From: Modestobacter sp. | GTDB taxonomy: Bacteria; Actinomycetota; Actinomycetes; Mycobacteriales; Geodermatophilaceae | Direction: 5' to 3' | Length of the DNA stretch: 7,840 nucleotides | NCBI GenBank assembly: GCA_025965775.1 | Contig: JAOPWG010000062.1 | Location: forward strand, 1-7,840 | In this document: positions 1-6,441 of the stretch, one piece after another | Layout of the letters: each line of letters starts with the position of its first letter | How positions within the stretch are numbered: position 1 is the first letter of the stretch | The notes under the pieces: generated by a model | Told to the model about the DNA's origin: nothing | Databases searched by the model: none | What the model saw: the letters and a program-made list of their open reading frames with translations, nothing else | Translations under genes and position numbers: made by a program

Positions 1-989
1 CGGTCCGCAACTCCGGCAACGCCCAGTGCCCGGCCTGCACGCTGACCGAGGCGATCACCCGGTCGCTGAACACCACCTTCTACGGCCTGGCCTACGAGGT
101 GGGCGCGGAGAAGGTGCGCAGCACGGCCGTGGCGGCCACGGGGCTGCCGGAGACGTGGTCCTCGGGCGTGCTGGACGGGTCGAGGACGCTGGCCGACGCG
201 CAGACCGGTGAGGTCGGTGGCGACATCGGCATCGGCCGCTACGAGATGCGCCCCGTCGACCAGGCCGTCGGCTTCGCCACCTTCGCCAACGGCGGCACCC
301 GGCACGACGCCCACTTCGTGGCCCAGGTGGCTGACAGCTCCGGTGCCGTGCTGTCCCGGAACGACGGCAGCGCGGGCGCGAAGCAGGTGGTCCCGGCCGA
401 CGTCGCCAACGACGTCACCTTCGCCCTGGAGGGCGTGGCCAAGTACTCGAAGCGGCCGCTCGCCGGTAACCGGCCGGTCGCCAGCAAGACCGGTACCCAG
501 GGCCTCAACGACACCGACAACTCCGATGCCTGGATGGTCGGCTACACGCCGTCGATCTCCGCGGCGGTCTGGATGGGCAGCGACAGCACCAACCAGCCGA
601 TCGTCAACGCCCAGGGCAGGATCATCTACGGGTCGGGGCTGCCCGGGGCCATCTGGCAACAGTTCATGGACAACGCCCTGGCCGGCACGCCGCAGGAGGG
701 GTTGCCGTCCAAGGCCATCATCAAGGGCGACACCGGCAGGAGTGTCCCGGAGCCGACCACCGCGGCACCTGCGCCGACGACGAGCCGGGCACCGGCGACG
801 ACCACCCGGGCCGCGCCGACGACCACCCAGCCGACCCAGACGGCGGAGACCACCACCCCGACGACGACCCCGCCGACGACGACCTCGTCGTCCCCGACCA
901 CGGGCCAGGGTCGCGGCGGGGGCGGTCGCACTGGGCAACCGATCGTCCCCGGTCAGCCGGGCAACACCAACGCGGGGCCGAACGGCTGA
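1..989 (+). CDS. ponA: Class A penicillin-binding protein (C-terminal transpeptidase part, 5' end outside window)
   Basis: This is the C-terminal part of a bifunctional transglycosylase/transpeptidase that polymerises and cross-links peptidoglycan outside the membrane. The frame is open from the first full codon at position 3 and ends at TGA 987-989, leaving 328 residues visible. The second active-site motif SxN appears as SLN (63-71, context RSLNTTFYGL), and the third motif KTG as ASKTGTQG (KTGT at 486-497). The following DNSDAWMVGYTP stretch is typical of class A enzymes. The catalytic SxxK serine and the glycosyltransferase domain must lie upstream. After about position 750 the protein becomes a Thr/Pro/Ala-rich tail ending in a Gly-rich segment, probably disordered and extracellular. 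The next gene starts 23 bp downstream, suggesting co-transcription. The symbol rests on motif recognition plus gene order like M. tuberculosis ponA1; another class A PBP name is possible. Confidence 0.9.
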   Translation, partial: VRNSGNAQCPACTLTEAITRSLNTTFYGLAYEVGAEKVRSTAVAATGLPETWSSGVLDGSRTLADAQTGEVGGDIGIGRYEMRPVDQAVGFATFANGGTRHDAHFVAQVADSSGAVLSRNDGSAGAKQVVPADVANDVTFALEGVAKYSKRPLAGNRPVASKTGTQGLNDTDNSDAWMVGYTPSISAAVWMGSDSTNQPIVNAQGRIIYGSGLPGAIWQQFMDNALAGTPQEGLPSKAIIKGDTGRSVPEPTTAAPAPTTSRAPATTTRAAPTTTQPTQTAETTTPTTTPPTTTSSSPTTGQGRGGGGRTGQPIVPGQPGNTNAGPNG

Positions 990-1012
990 GGCCGGGCAGG
1001 CAGACTCACCGC

Positions 1013-2569
1013 ATGAGCACGACGACGACGGGCCCGTCCGTCCCGGCCGACCGGCCGGGGGACGGGCCCGCCGTCGTCCCGGTCGACCCCGACCGCGTCG
1101 TCCCCACCTGGACCGACCCGGTCGTCGCCCAGGCCAGCGAGCTCGTCGGCGGCCCCTGGGGCCGGCACGCGGTGACCGGGCGGGCGCTGTTCTGGACGCC
1201 GCTGCGGGTGTGCCTGCTGTTCACCGTGCTCGTGCTGGCGCTGGCCTGGATCAAGCAGGCGCCCTGCGCCGACGGCAACTGGACCGGCTCCAAGCAGTAC
1301 ACCCACTTCTGCTACTCCGACACGGTGCCGCTGTTCGGCCTGCGCGGCCTGGACGCCGGGCAGGTTCCCTACCTGGACTCCCCACTGGAGTACCCGGTGC
1401 TGACCGGCGGGTTCATGCAGGTGGCCGCGGTGCTGGCCCGCGCCTACGACGGGCTGGCGACCACCGTCGGGTGGCTGCCGTCGGTCGTCCCGGTGGAGAG
1501 CTACTACGTCGTCACCTGCCTGCTGCTGTCGGCCTGCGCCCTGCTGGTGACCCGCTCGGTGCTCGGGATGGCCGGCCGGCGGCCGTGGGACGCGGCGATG
1601 GTGGGGCTGTCACCGCTGCTGTTCGTGCACGCGTTCACCAACTGGGACCTGTTCGCCGTAGCGCTGGCGTCGCTGGGCCTGTGGGCCTGGGCGAGGCGGC
1701 ACCCGGTGCTGGCCGGGGTGCTCATCGGGCTGGGCGCGGCCGCCAAGCTCTACCCGGTGCTGTTGCTGTTCGTGCTCTTCGTGCTGTGCCTGCGTGCCGG
1801 GCGGCTGCGGGCCTGGGGCGCTGCCGCGCTGGCCGCCGCGGTCGCGTGGGTGGTCGTGGACGTGCCGATCGCCGTCCTGGCGCCGGACAACTGGGTGCGC
1901 TTCTTCACGCTCAACGGCAGCCGCCCCGCCGACCCGGACACGCTGTGGAACATCGCGCTGCACGTGACCGGCAACAGGATCCTGGACGGGCCGCTGGCGG
2001 AGGGACAGCCCCCGTCGGTGCTCAACGCCGTGGTGGCCGCTGCGCTGATCGCTCTCGCCGTCGCCGTCGGGGCGCTCGCGCTGCTGGCGCCACGGCGGCC
2101 GCGGGTGGCCCAGTTGGCCTTCCTGCTCGTCGCCGGCTTCCTGCTGCTGAACAAGGTGTGGAGTCCGCAGTACTCGCTGTGGCTGCTGCCGCTGGCCGTG
2201 CTGGCCCGGCCGCACTGGCGGTCGCTGCTGCTGTGGCAGGCCAGCGAGGCGCTGCTGTGGGTGCCGCGGCTGCTCTGGTACCTGGGCACCGACAAGAAGG
2301 GCGTCGACGTCGAGTGGTTCTTCTTCGCCGTCGGGCTGCGCGACGTCGCGGTCGTCGTCCTCATGGGCCTCGTCGTCCGGGACGTCTGGCACCCCGAGCG
2401 GGACCGCGTGCGGCAGAGCTGGCCCGGCACCGACGACCCCGCGGGTGGCCCCCTCGACCAGGCCGGGGATGCGGTGACATTGCGACGCGCGGTGACACGG
2501 CGACCCCCCGGGCCGCACCGCGGCCGGGTGCCGTGCCCGGCAGCGCTGGACCGTCGCCACCCCCGGTAG
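1013..2569 (+). CDS. Polytopic membrane glycosyltransferase, GT87/DUF2029 family (Rv0051-like)
   Basis: This is a 518-residue integral membrane protein, probably a polyprenyl-phosphate-sugar-dependent mannosyltransferase-like enzyme (GT-C fold) working on envelope glycans; donor and acceptor are unknown. After a soluble, Pro-rich N-terminus of about 60 residues, the first membrane helix lies near 62-80. Several more hydrophobic segments follow (roughly 160-180, 190-207, 213-240, 248-270, 330-350, 366-380, 388-400, 436-455). Motifs I associate with actinobacterial members are CYSD (100-103), SPLEYPVLTG (123-132), FTNWDLF (198-204), AAKLYP (223-228) and NKVWSPQYSLW (380-390). It sits between a class A PBP gene and the rpsF operon, as Rv0051 does. 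The last 45 or so residues are Arg/Pro-rich and contain a small duplication, so the C-terminus is probably not conserved. The ATG at 1013 has only a weak upstream Shine-Dalgarno, and the family assignment is firmer than the exact activity. Confidence 0.85.
   Translation: MSTTTTGPSVPADRPGDGPAVVPVDPDRVVPTWTDPVVAQASELVGGPWGRHAVTGRALFWTPLRVCLLFTVLVLALAWIKQAPCADGNWTGSKQYTHFCYSDTVPLFGLRGLDAGQVPYLDSPLEYPVLTGGFMQVAAVLARAYDGLATTVGWLPSVVPVESYYVVTCLLLSACALLVTRSVLGMAGRRPWDAAMVGLSPLLFVHAFTNWDLFAVALASLGLWAWARRHPVLAGVLIGLGAAAKLYPVLLLFVLFVLCLRAGRLRAWGAAALAAAVAWVVVDVPIAVLAPDNWVRFFTLNGSRPADPDTLWNIALHVTGNRILDGPLAEGQPPSVLNAVVAAALIALAVAVGALALLAPRRPRVAQLAFLLVAGFLLLNKVWSPQYSLWLLPLAVLARPHWRSLLLWQASEALLWVPRLLWYLGTDKKGVDVEWFFFAVGLRDVAVVVLMGLVVRDVWHPERDRVRQSWPGTDDPAGGPLDQAGDAVTLRRAVTRRPPGPHRGRVPCPAALDRRHPR
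2471..2506 (+). repeat. 18-bp imperfect tandem duplication inside the glycosyltransferase 3' end
   Basis: Two adjacent 18-bp units (2471-2488 and 2489-2506) both start with GCGGTGACA and match at 15 of 18 positions. Because the unit is a multiple of three, the reading frame is kept. It gives the repeated peptide pattern AVTLRR/AVTRRP in the tail after the last membrane helix. Confidence 0.7.
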
Positions 2570-2615
2570 GGACGCCGAAGCGGCTCACCGGCGCTGGGGA
2601 CGGCTCCTGATCGCG

Positions 2616-2636
2616 GTGCGGCCGTCAGGGTCGCAC
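2616..2636. terminator. Weak candidate hairpin between convergent genes
   Basis: GTGCGGCC (2616-2623) can pair with GGTCGCAC (2629-2636), giving 8 bp including one G-U pair and a 5-nt loop. It lies where the glycosyltransferase and nfo transcripts converge and contains the nfo stop codon. There is no T tract on either side, so a bidirectional terminator is only a possibility. Confidence 0.3.
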
Positions 2637-3440
2637 TGTGCTCCGCAGCAACGCGATCTCCGCCGCGTGGGCGGCGGCGTCTCCGGGGGTCTCCAGCACG
2701 ATCGCCGCCTCGGCGGCGCGCGCGACCTCCAGCAGCAGCTCCACCGGGATCTCCCCCTCCGACAGCGGGGCGTGCCGGTCGCGGCCGGAGCCGGCCGGGT
2801 CGCGGCTGTTGTTCAGGTGCACCAGGTCGATCCGCCCGGTGACCGCCCGGACGTCGTCCACCACCCGGGACAGGTCCCATCCGGCGGCCCAGGCGTGGCA
2901 GGTGTCCAGCACGAACCCGGCATCGAACTCACCGACGGCCTCCCAGAGCCGGTCCAGGGCGCCCAGGTCGCGAGCCATCGCGTTGTCCCCGCCGGCGGTG
3001 TTCTCGATCAGCACCGGTAGCCCGAAGCCGCCGGAGTCGGCCTGCCGGGCGAAGGTCTTGCGCCAGTTGTCGACGCCGGCCGCCGGGTCGTCCTTGGCCA
3101 GCACGTGGCCGCCGTGCACGACCATGCCCCGGGCGCCGATGGCCACCGAGGCCTGCGCGTGCTGGCCGAGCAGCTTGCGGCTGGGGATCCGGATCCGGTT
3201 GTTGGTCGAGGCCACGTTGAGCACGTACGGGGCGTGCACGAACACCGCGACGTCCCCGGCGAGCAGGTCGGCGGCGTCGGGGCGCGGCTTGGGCGCCGTC
3301 CAGCCCTGGGGATCGGCGAGGAACACCTGGACCCCGTCGGCGTCCATCTCGGCCGCCCGGGCCAGCGGCCCGCCGTCGAGCAGCTCGTTCTCGTCGGTCA
3401 GGCCGGGTCCGACATGGACCCCGATCGGGTGGTTCGCCAC
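2625..3440 (-). CDS. nfo: Endonuclease IV (deoxyribonuclease IV, AP endonuclease family 2)
   Basis: This 271-residue enzyme is expected to cleave the DNA backbone 5' of abasic sites in base excision repair, using a trinuclear zinc centre in a TIM barrel. Every metal ligand of the E. coli enzyme can be placed: H69 (VFVHAPY), H109 (VVHGGH), E146 (IENTAGG), D179 and H182 (DTCHAWAAG), H208 (HLNNSRD), D221 and H223 (GRDRHAPL) and E250 (VLETPG). Length is close to the usual 280 or so. The start is a GTG at 3440 giving MANHPIGVHVG, which leads straight into the first barrel strand; no strong Shine-Dalgarno precedes it. The gene runs against its neighbours, convergent with the glycosyltransferase gene (55-bp gap) and divergent from the exported-protein gene. 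It is probably an independently transcribed repair gene placed beside a replication block. Confidence 0.93.
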   Translation of the reverse strand: MANHPIGVHVGPGLTDENELLDGGPLARAAEMDADGVQVFLADPQGWTAPKPRPDAADLLAGDVAVFVHAPYVLNVASTNNRIRIPSRKLLGQHAQASVAIGARGMVVHGGHVLAKDDPAAGVDNWRKTFARQADSGGFGLPVLIENTAGGDNAMARDLGALDRLWEAVGEFDAGFVLDTCHAWAAGWDLSRVVDDVRAVTGRIDLVHLNNSRDPAGSGRDRHAPLSEGEIPVELLLEVARAAEAAIVLETPGDAAAHAAEIALLRSTVRP

Positions 3441-3565
3441 CCCCGGGACAGTAGTTCGCCCTTTTCTCGAGGTGCGGCCGTATCGCCGGGGTCACATCAT
3501 CGTTCAGCAACGTGACCGGGGTTACTGACCGGTAGCTGTCGTCAGTGTCGACGTGGAGGTGCTCA
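3441..3565. other. Divergent intergenic region between nfo and the exported-protein gene
   Basis: This 125-bp gap must hold promoters for both genes, but I could not place a convincing -35/-10 pair on either strand. It contains two copies of TGACCGG (3513-3519 and 3526-3532) and an imperfect inverted repeat GTGACC-GG-GGTTAC (3512-3525). Either could be an operator, but both are short enough to be chance. Confidence 0.4.
3555..3559 (+). promoter_or_regulatory. Shine-Dalgarno GGAGG that sets the start of the exported protein
   Basis: GGAGG lies 6 nt before the GTG at 3566. The more upstream in-frame GTG at 3545 has no such site and would put the Shine-Dalgarno inside the coding region. Confidence 0.75.
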
Positions 3566-4573
3566 GTGCGGGGTCAGATCCGTCGAACGGCCGGGCGTGC
3601 GCTCGCTCTCGCCCTGGCCGGGTGGGTGCTGGCGATGGGCGGGTCGGTCCTGCTGGCGCCCTCCGCGAGTGCGGAACCGGCGGTCACCGTGGCCATCCGC
3701 GACCTGACCCCGCCACTGGTGAGCGTGGACGCCGGTGGCTCGGTCACCTTCGTCAACCAGATCGCCGACAAGCCGGTGCAGGTCGGCGGCGGGCTCCTGC
3801 CCACACTGGTCAACGTCACCGCGCACACCGACGTCACGCTGAAGGTGCCCTCGGGGACCAAGCCGCTGCCGGCCGGGGCCAGCGTCACCGAGACCTTCGC
3901 CGCCACCTGCGTGGGTTGCACGATCACCTACACCTACCGGCTGCAGAGCAGCGCCTCGCTGACCTCCGCGGTCACCGACGCAGCCCTGAAGATGCTGCCC
4001 CCGCTCCCGGCCCCGACGCCGTTCGTGGTCAACACCCTGGTGCCACTGCCGAACCTGCCCTCGCTGAACCTGCCGCGGGTGCCGGCGGTGACCGTGCCGG
4101 CCCCCTCCGGCCCGACCCCGCAGGTCCCGCAGGTCCCCACCCCGGCGGCCCCGGCTCCCCACCCCCCGGCGCCCGGGTCCGGGGCACCGGCGGACGGCGG
4201 TGCGCAGACCGTGAACGGCACCCCTTACAGCTACGGGACCTCCGGCGGGGCTGCGCAGCTGGCCCCGACGGCGTCCTCGGCGGTGTCCGCGCTGGCCAGC
4301 TCCTACCTGCCGGGTCAGGCGATGGGTCGCCGGGACGCCACCGGAAGCGGCGGCGTGGTCGGTGACTACGACGGCGCATCGGTGCCGGTCTTCGGTCAGC
4401 TCGCCGGCCTGGACACCGCGGTGACCGGCCAGGACGGCGCGGTGTCCCCCGACGCCGCCGGGACCGCTGCCGGGACGGGGCTGAGCGTGCCGGCGCTGCT
4501 GGCTTTCATCGCGCTGGCGGGGGCCTCCTCGGCCCTCGTGCGCAGCATCCGGCTCCAGGGGGCGCGCCGCTGA
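3566..4573 (+). CDS. Exported, membrane-anchored protein of unknown function with a possible cupredoxin-like domain
   Basis: I do not recognise a named family. With the GTG at 3566 (well-placed GGAGG) the protein has 335 residues. Residues 1-36 form a clear Sec signal peptide: a basic start (RGQIRR), a hydrophobic core, and APSASA before the mature start at E37. Residues 38-125 are beta-rich, and the stretch VTVAIRDLTPPLVSVDAGGSV (in part) with following FVN resembles the start of plastocyanin-type cupredoxins. However, the usual copper-binding His residues are absent at the expected places. A CVGC pair at 115-118 could form a disulfide. Residues 145-205 are Pro-rich, 210-305 are Gly/Ala/Ser-rich, and 306-326 form a membrane helix followed by RSIRLQGARR, consistent with the C-terminus in the cytoplasm. 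The likely topology is an extracellular domain on a flexible stalk. It ends 66 bp before the rpsF promoter element. The cupredoxin idea is weak inference. Confidence 0.8.
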   Translation: MRGQIRRTAGRALALALAGWVLAMGGSVLLAPSASAEPAVTVAIRDLTPPLVSVDAGGSVTFVNQIADKPVQVGGGLLPTLVNVTAHTDVTLKVPSGTKPLPAGASVTETFAATCVGCTITYTYRLQSSASLTSAVTDAALKMLPPLPAPTPFVVNTLVPLPNLPSLNLPRVPAVTVPAPSGPTPQVPQVPTPAAPAPHPPAPGSGAPADGGAQTVNGTPYSYGTSGGAAQLAPTASSAVSALASSYLPGQAMGRRDATGSGGVVGDYDGASVPVFGQLAGLDTAVTGQDGAVSPDAAGTAAGTGLSVPALLAFIALAGASSALVRSIRLQGARR

Positions 4574-4595
4574 CCCGGTCGCCGAGCCGGCCGCC

Positions 4596-4609
4596 GGACG
4601 TCGACGTCC
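4596..4609. repeat. Perfect 14-bp palindrome upstream of the rpsF promoter
   Basis: GGACGTCGACGTCC is a perfect inverted repeat centred about 39 bp upstream of the candidate -10 element. It is made of two adjacent GACGTC palindromes. It could be an operator for a dimeric regulator, but having no loop and no T tract it is a poor terminator. Function unknown. Confidence 0.5.
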
Positions 4610-4638
4610 AGCTCACCGCCGTCCCCGGTCGACCACGC

Positions 4639-4647
4639 TGGTAGCCT
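4639..4647 (+). promoter_or_regulatory. Candidate extended -10 promoter of the rpsF operon
   Basis: TGGTAGCCT fits the extended -10 pattern TGN-TANNNT. No good -35 hexamer is found 16-19 bp upstream, as is common for extended -10 promoters. It predicts transcription starting near 4653-4657 and a leader of about 105 nt before rpsF. Confidence 0.5.
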
Positions 4648-4705
4648 GTCGGGTGCACGTTCGCAGCTGGCACCTGTCCGCTCGGGCGCGCGACGCGTGT
4701 ACGAC

Positions 4706-4748
4706 CCTCCTGCTGCAGATGTTCTGCAGCCGCTGAGACCAGAGGAGG
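4706..4748 (+). promoter_or_regulatory. rpsF leader structure, candidate S6:S18-binding autoregulatory element
   Basis: CCTCCT (4706-4711) is perfectly complementary to AGGAGG (4743-4748), the rpsF Shine-Dalgarno. Between them lies a hairpin with GCTGCAG (4712-4718) pairing with CTGCAGC (4724-4730) around the 5-nt loop ATGTT. A CCG (4730-4732) follows on the 3' side. A helix, a hairpin and a 3'-side CCG is the arrangement known for the S6:S18 leader motif in rpsF mRNAs of many bacteria, where the protein pair binds its own message. Here the outer helix would hide the ribosome binding site. A farther pairing, GTGCACG (4653-4659) with CGTGTAC (4696-4702), could close the upstream part of the leader. 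The match to the known motif is by eye. Confidence 0.6.
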
Positions 4749-4759
4749 TGGGGTTCTCC

Positions 4760-5050
4760 GTGCGTCACTACGAACTGATGGTCATCCTCGACCCTGAGCT
4801 CGAGGAGCGGACCATCGCTCCCAGCCTCGACCGGTTCCTGACCGTCGTCACCAGCCGTGGCGGCAACATCGGCAAGGTCGACATCTGGGGCCGGCGTCGG
4901 CTGGCCTACGAGATCAACAAGCGTCCTGAGGGCATCTACGCCGTCATCGACATCAACGCCGAGCCCTCCGCCGTGGCGGAGCTGGACCGGCAGCTGAACC
5001 TCAACGAGTCGGTGCTGCGCACCAAGCTGATGCGGCCCGAGGTCCACTGA
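4760..5050 (+). CDS. rpsF: 30S ribosomal protein S6
   Basis: S6 binds the 16S rRNA central domain together with S18 in the small-subunit platform. The 96-residue product starts MRHYELMVILDPELEERT, matching actinobacterial S6, and keeps the WGRRRLAYEI stretch (43-52), EGIYAVIDI (57-65) and the LNESVLRTKL end (81-90). The GTG at 4760 is chosen because it gives the conserved MRHYE start and lies 11 nt after the strong AGGAGG at 4743-4748. An in-frame GTG at 4697 would add 21 unconserved residues and lies inside the leader. It is the first gene of the operon and is followed by ssb after 2 bp. Its translation is likely controlled by the upstream leader structure. Confidence 0.96.
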   Translation: MRHYELMVILDPELEERTIAPSLDRFLTVVTSRGGNIGKVDIWGRRRLAYEINKRPEGIYAVIDINAEPSAVAELDRQLNLNESVLRTKLMRPEVH

Positions 5051-5052
5051 CC

Positions 5053-5538
5053 ATGGCTGGCGAGACGGTCATCACCGTCATCGGCAACCTCACGTCGGAC
5101 CCGGAACTCCGGTTCACGCCGTCCGGGGCGGCCGTCGCCAACTTCACCGTCGCCTCCACCCCGCGGACGTTCGACCGTCAGTCCTCGGAGTGGAAGGACG
5201 GAGAGGCGCTCTTCCTGCGCTGCAACGTCTGGCGGCAGGCGGCGGAGAACGTCGCCGAGTCGCTCACCCGCGGTTCGCGGGTCATCGTCTCGGGGCGGCT
5301 CAAGCAGCGCTCGTTCGAGACGAAGGAAGGCGAGAAGCGCACCGTCGTCGAGCTCGAGGTCGACGAGGTCGGCCCGTCCCTGCGCTACGCCACCGCCAAG
5401 GTCACCAAGGCCCAGCGCGGTGAGGGTGGCGGCGGGTTCGGCGGCGGCGGCGGTGGCGGCTTCGGTGCCGGTGGTGGTGGCGGGTCGAGCGACCCGTGGT
5501 CGACCCCGCCGGCATCCAGCGACGAACCGCCCTTCTGA
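5053..5538 (+). CDS. ssb: Single-stranded DNA-binding protein
   Basis: SSB coats single-stranded DNA during replication, repair and recombination and recruits partners through its C-terminal tip. The 161-residue protein has an OB-fold at about 1-115: the start MAGETVITVIGNLTSDPELR, the WKDGEALFLRCNVWRQAAEN block (47-66) and the RGSRVIVSGRL strand (73-83). A Gly-rich linker at about 123-145 comes next. The tip SSDEPPF (155-161) is the acidic DxxPF-type end seen in actinobacterial SSBs. The tail is short compared with many SSBs. ATG 5053 lies 2 bp after the rpsF stop, and GAGG inside the rpsF end (5039-5042) can serve as Shine-Dalgarno, so coupled translation is likely. This is the main chromosomal ssb, placed as in other actinobacteria between rpsF and rpsR. 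Confidence 0.96.
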   Translation: MAGETVITVIGNLTSDPELRFTPSGAAVANFTVASTPRTFDRQSSEWKDGEALFLRCNVWRQAAENVAESLTRGSRVIVSGRLKQRSFETKEGEKRTVVELEVDEVGPSLRYATAKVTKAQRGEGGGGFGGGGGGGFGAGGGGGSSDPWSTPPASSDEPPF

Positions 5539-5574
5539 TCCTCTCTCCCTGAACACATCTCCCTGGAGAACCCC

Positions 5575-5811
5575 GTGCCCAAGCCCCCCATTCGCAAGCC
5601 GAAGAAGAAGGTCTGCCAGTTCTGCAAGGACAAGGCGACCTACGTCGACTACAAGGACACGACCCTGCTGCGGAAGTTCATCTCCGACCGCGGCAAGATC
5701 CGTGCCCGCCGCGTCAGCGGCAACTGCAGCCAGCACCAGCGGGACGTCGCCGTGGCCGTGAAGAACAGCCGTGAGATGGCCCTGCTGCCCTACACCTCCA
5801 CGGCGCGCTGA
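5575..5811 (+). CDS. rpsR: 30S ribosomal protein S18, zinc-binding (C+) type
   Basis: S18 pairs with S6 on the 16S rRNA platform. The 78-residue product has the basic start MPKPPIRKPKKK, the YVDYKDTTLLRKFIS core (23-37), and RGKIRARRVSGNCSQHQRD followed by NSREMALLPY near the end. Four likely zinc ligands are kept: C14 and C17 (CQFC), C51 and H54 (NCSQH). This makes it the C+ form; actinobacteria often carry a second, cysteine-free copy elsewhere, induced by zinc shortage. The start is GTG 5575 with GGAGA (5565-5569) 5 nt upstream. It follows ssb after a 36-bp gap and is followed by rplI after 2 bp. Confidence 0.96.
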   Translation: MPKPPIRKPKKKVCQFCKDKATYVDYKDTTLLRKFISDRGKIRARRVSGNCSQHQRDVAVAVKNSREMALLPYTSTAR

Positions 5812-5813
5812 TC

Positions 5814-6269
5814 ATGAGCACGATGAAGCTCATCCTCACCGCTGAGGTCACCGGTCTCGGTTCCTCCGGTGACACCGTCGAGGTCAAGGGCGGGTACGCC
5901 CGCAACTACCTCCTCCCCCGTGGGCTGGCGATGCTGTCGACCCGCGGGGCGGAGAAGCAGATCCAGAGCCTGCGCCGGGCGCGTGCCGCCCGCGACGTGC
6001 GCTCGCTGGAAGAGGCCCAGTCGGTGGCCGCGCAGCTGTCGAACCTGACCGTCACGCTGCCGGCCCGCGCCGGCGAGGGTGGCCGCCTCTTCGGGCGGAT
6101 CACCACTGCCGATGTCGTCGCCGCGGTGACCGCTGCCGGCGGCCCCGCGCTCGACCGTCGCCGGGTCGAGCTGCCCAGCAGCATCAAGAGCACGGGCACC
6201 CACACCGTCACGGTGCGGGTGCACCCGGAGGTCAGCACCCCGCTGACCCTCGAGGTCGTCGCCGGCTGA
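5814..6269 (+). CDS. rplI: 50S ribosomal protein L9
   Basis: L9 is an elongated protein at the base of the L1 stalk that binds 23S rRNA and helps keep the reading frame. From ATG 5814 it has 151 residues. The N-terminal rRNA-binding domain shows MKLILTAEVTGLG and GDTVEVKGGYARNYLLPRG (19-37). A charged helix connects it (about 44-75) to the C-terminal domain with GEGGRLFGRIT (87-97), GPALDRRRVELP and HTVTVRVHPEV (130-140). An ATG at 5823 would give the exact family start MKLIL and 148 residues. Neither ATG has a good Shine-Dalgarno; the first overlaps the rpsR end by a 2-bp gap and suits translational coupling. The true start may be either. It is the last gene of the operon, with a strong terminator 34 bp downstream. 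Confidence 0.95.
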   Translation: MSTMKLILTAEVTGLGSSGDTVEVKGGYARNYLLPRGLAMLSTRGAEKQIQSLRRARAARDVRSLEEAQSVAAQLSNLTVTLPARAGEGGRLFGRITTADVVAAVTAAGGPALDRRRVELPSSIKSTGTHTVTVRVHPEVSTPLTLEVVAG

Positions 6270-6303
6270 CGTGGCCGGCTGACACCAGCTCGCACTGCAC
6301 TGC

Positions 6304-6343
6304 CCATGAGGGGCGTCGGACTCCGGTCCGGCGCCCCTCGTGG
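6304..6343 (+). terminator. Strong operon terminator hairpin with UNCG tetraloop
   Basis: Positions 6304-6321 pair with 6326-6343 in an uninterrupted 18-bp stem with two G-U pairs. The loop is TCCG closed by C-G, a member of the very stable UNCG class. It begins 34 bp after the rplI stop. No T tract follows, as is usual for GC-rich actinobacterial terminators. Confidence 0.85.
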
Positions 6344-6441
6344 TGTTCGGTGGCCGGTGCCGCGCCCCAGGAACGAGGGCCGTCGGCGTGGCGGCTCGCC
6401 CGGGCTGTGACGGATGTGAAGAACTTCCTCGACTTTCTCCC

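Noticed and set aside
208..2610. 800-codon open frame spanning the PBP and glycosyltransferase genes
   Set aside because: It is an out-of-frame shadow of two recognised genes; the translation is Arg/Pro/Ala low complexity caused by high GC.
2616..3020. Plus-strand open frames opposite nfo
   Set aside because: nfo on the minus strand has all nine metal ligands; the opposite frames have none.
4697..4759. Longer S6 with 21 extra N-terminal residues
   Set aside because: It would place the AGGAGG Shine-Dalgarno and the leader hairpin inside the coding region, and S6 is conserved from MRHYE.
5425..5490. GGCGGT-type repeats as a possible repeat array
   Set aside because: They encode the Gly-rich linker of SSB, in frame, and need no other explanation.
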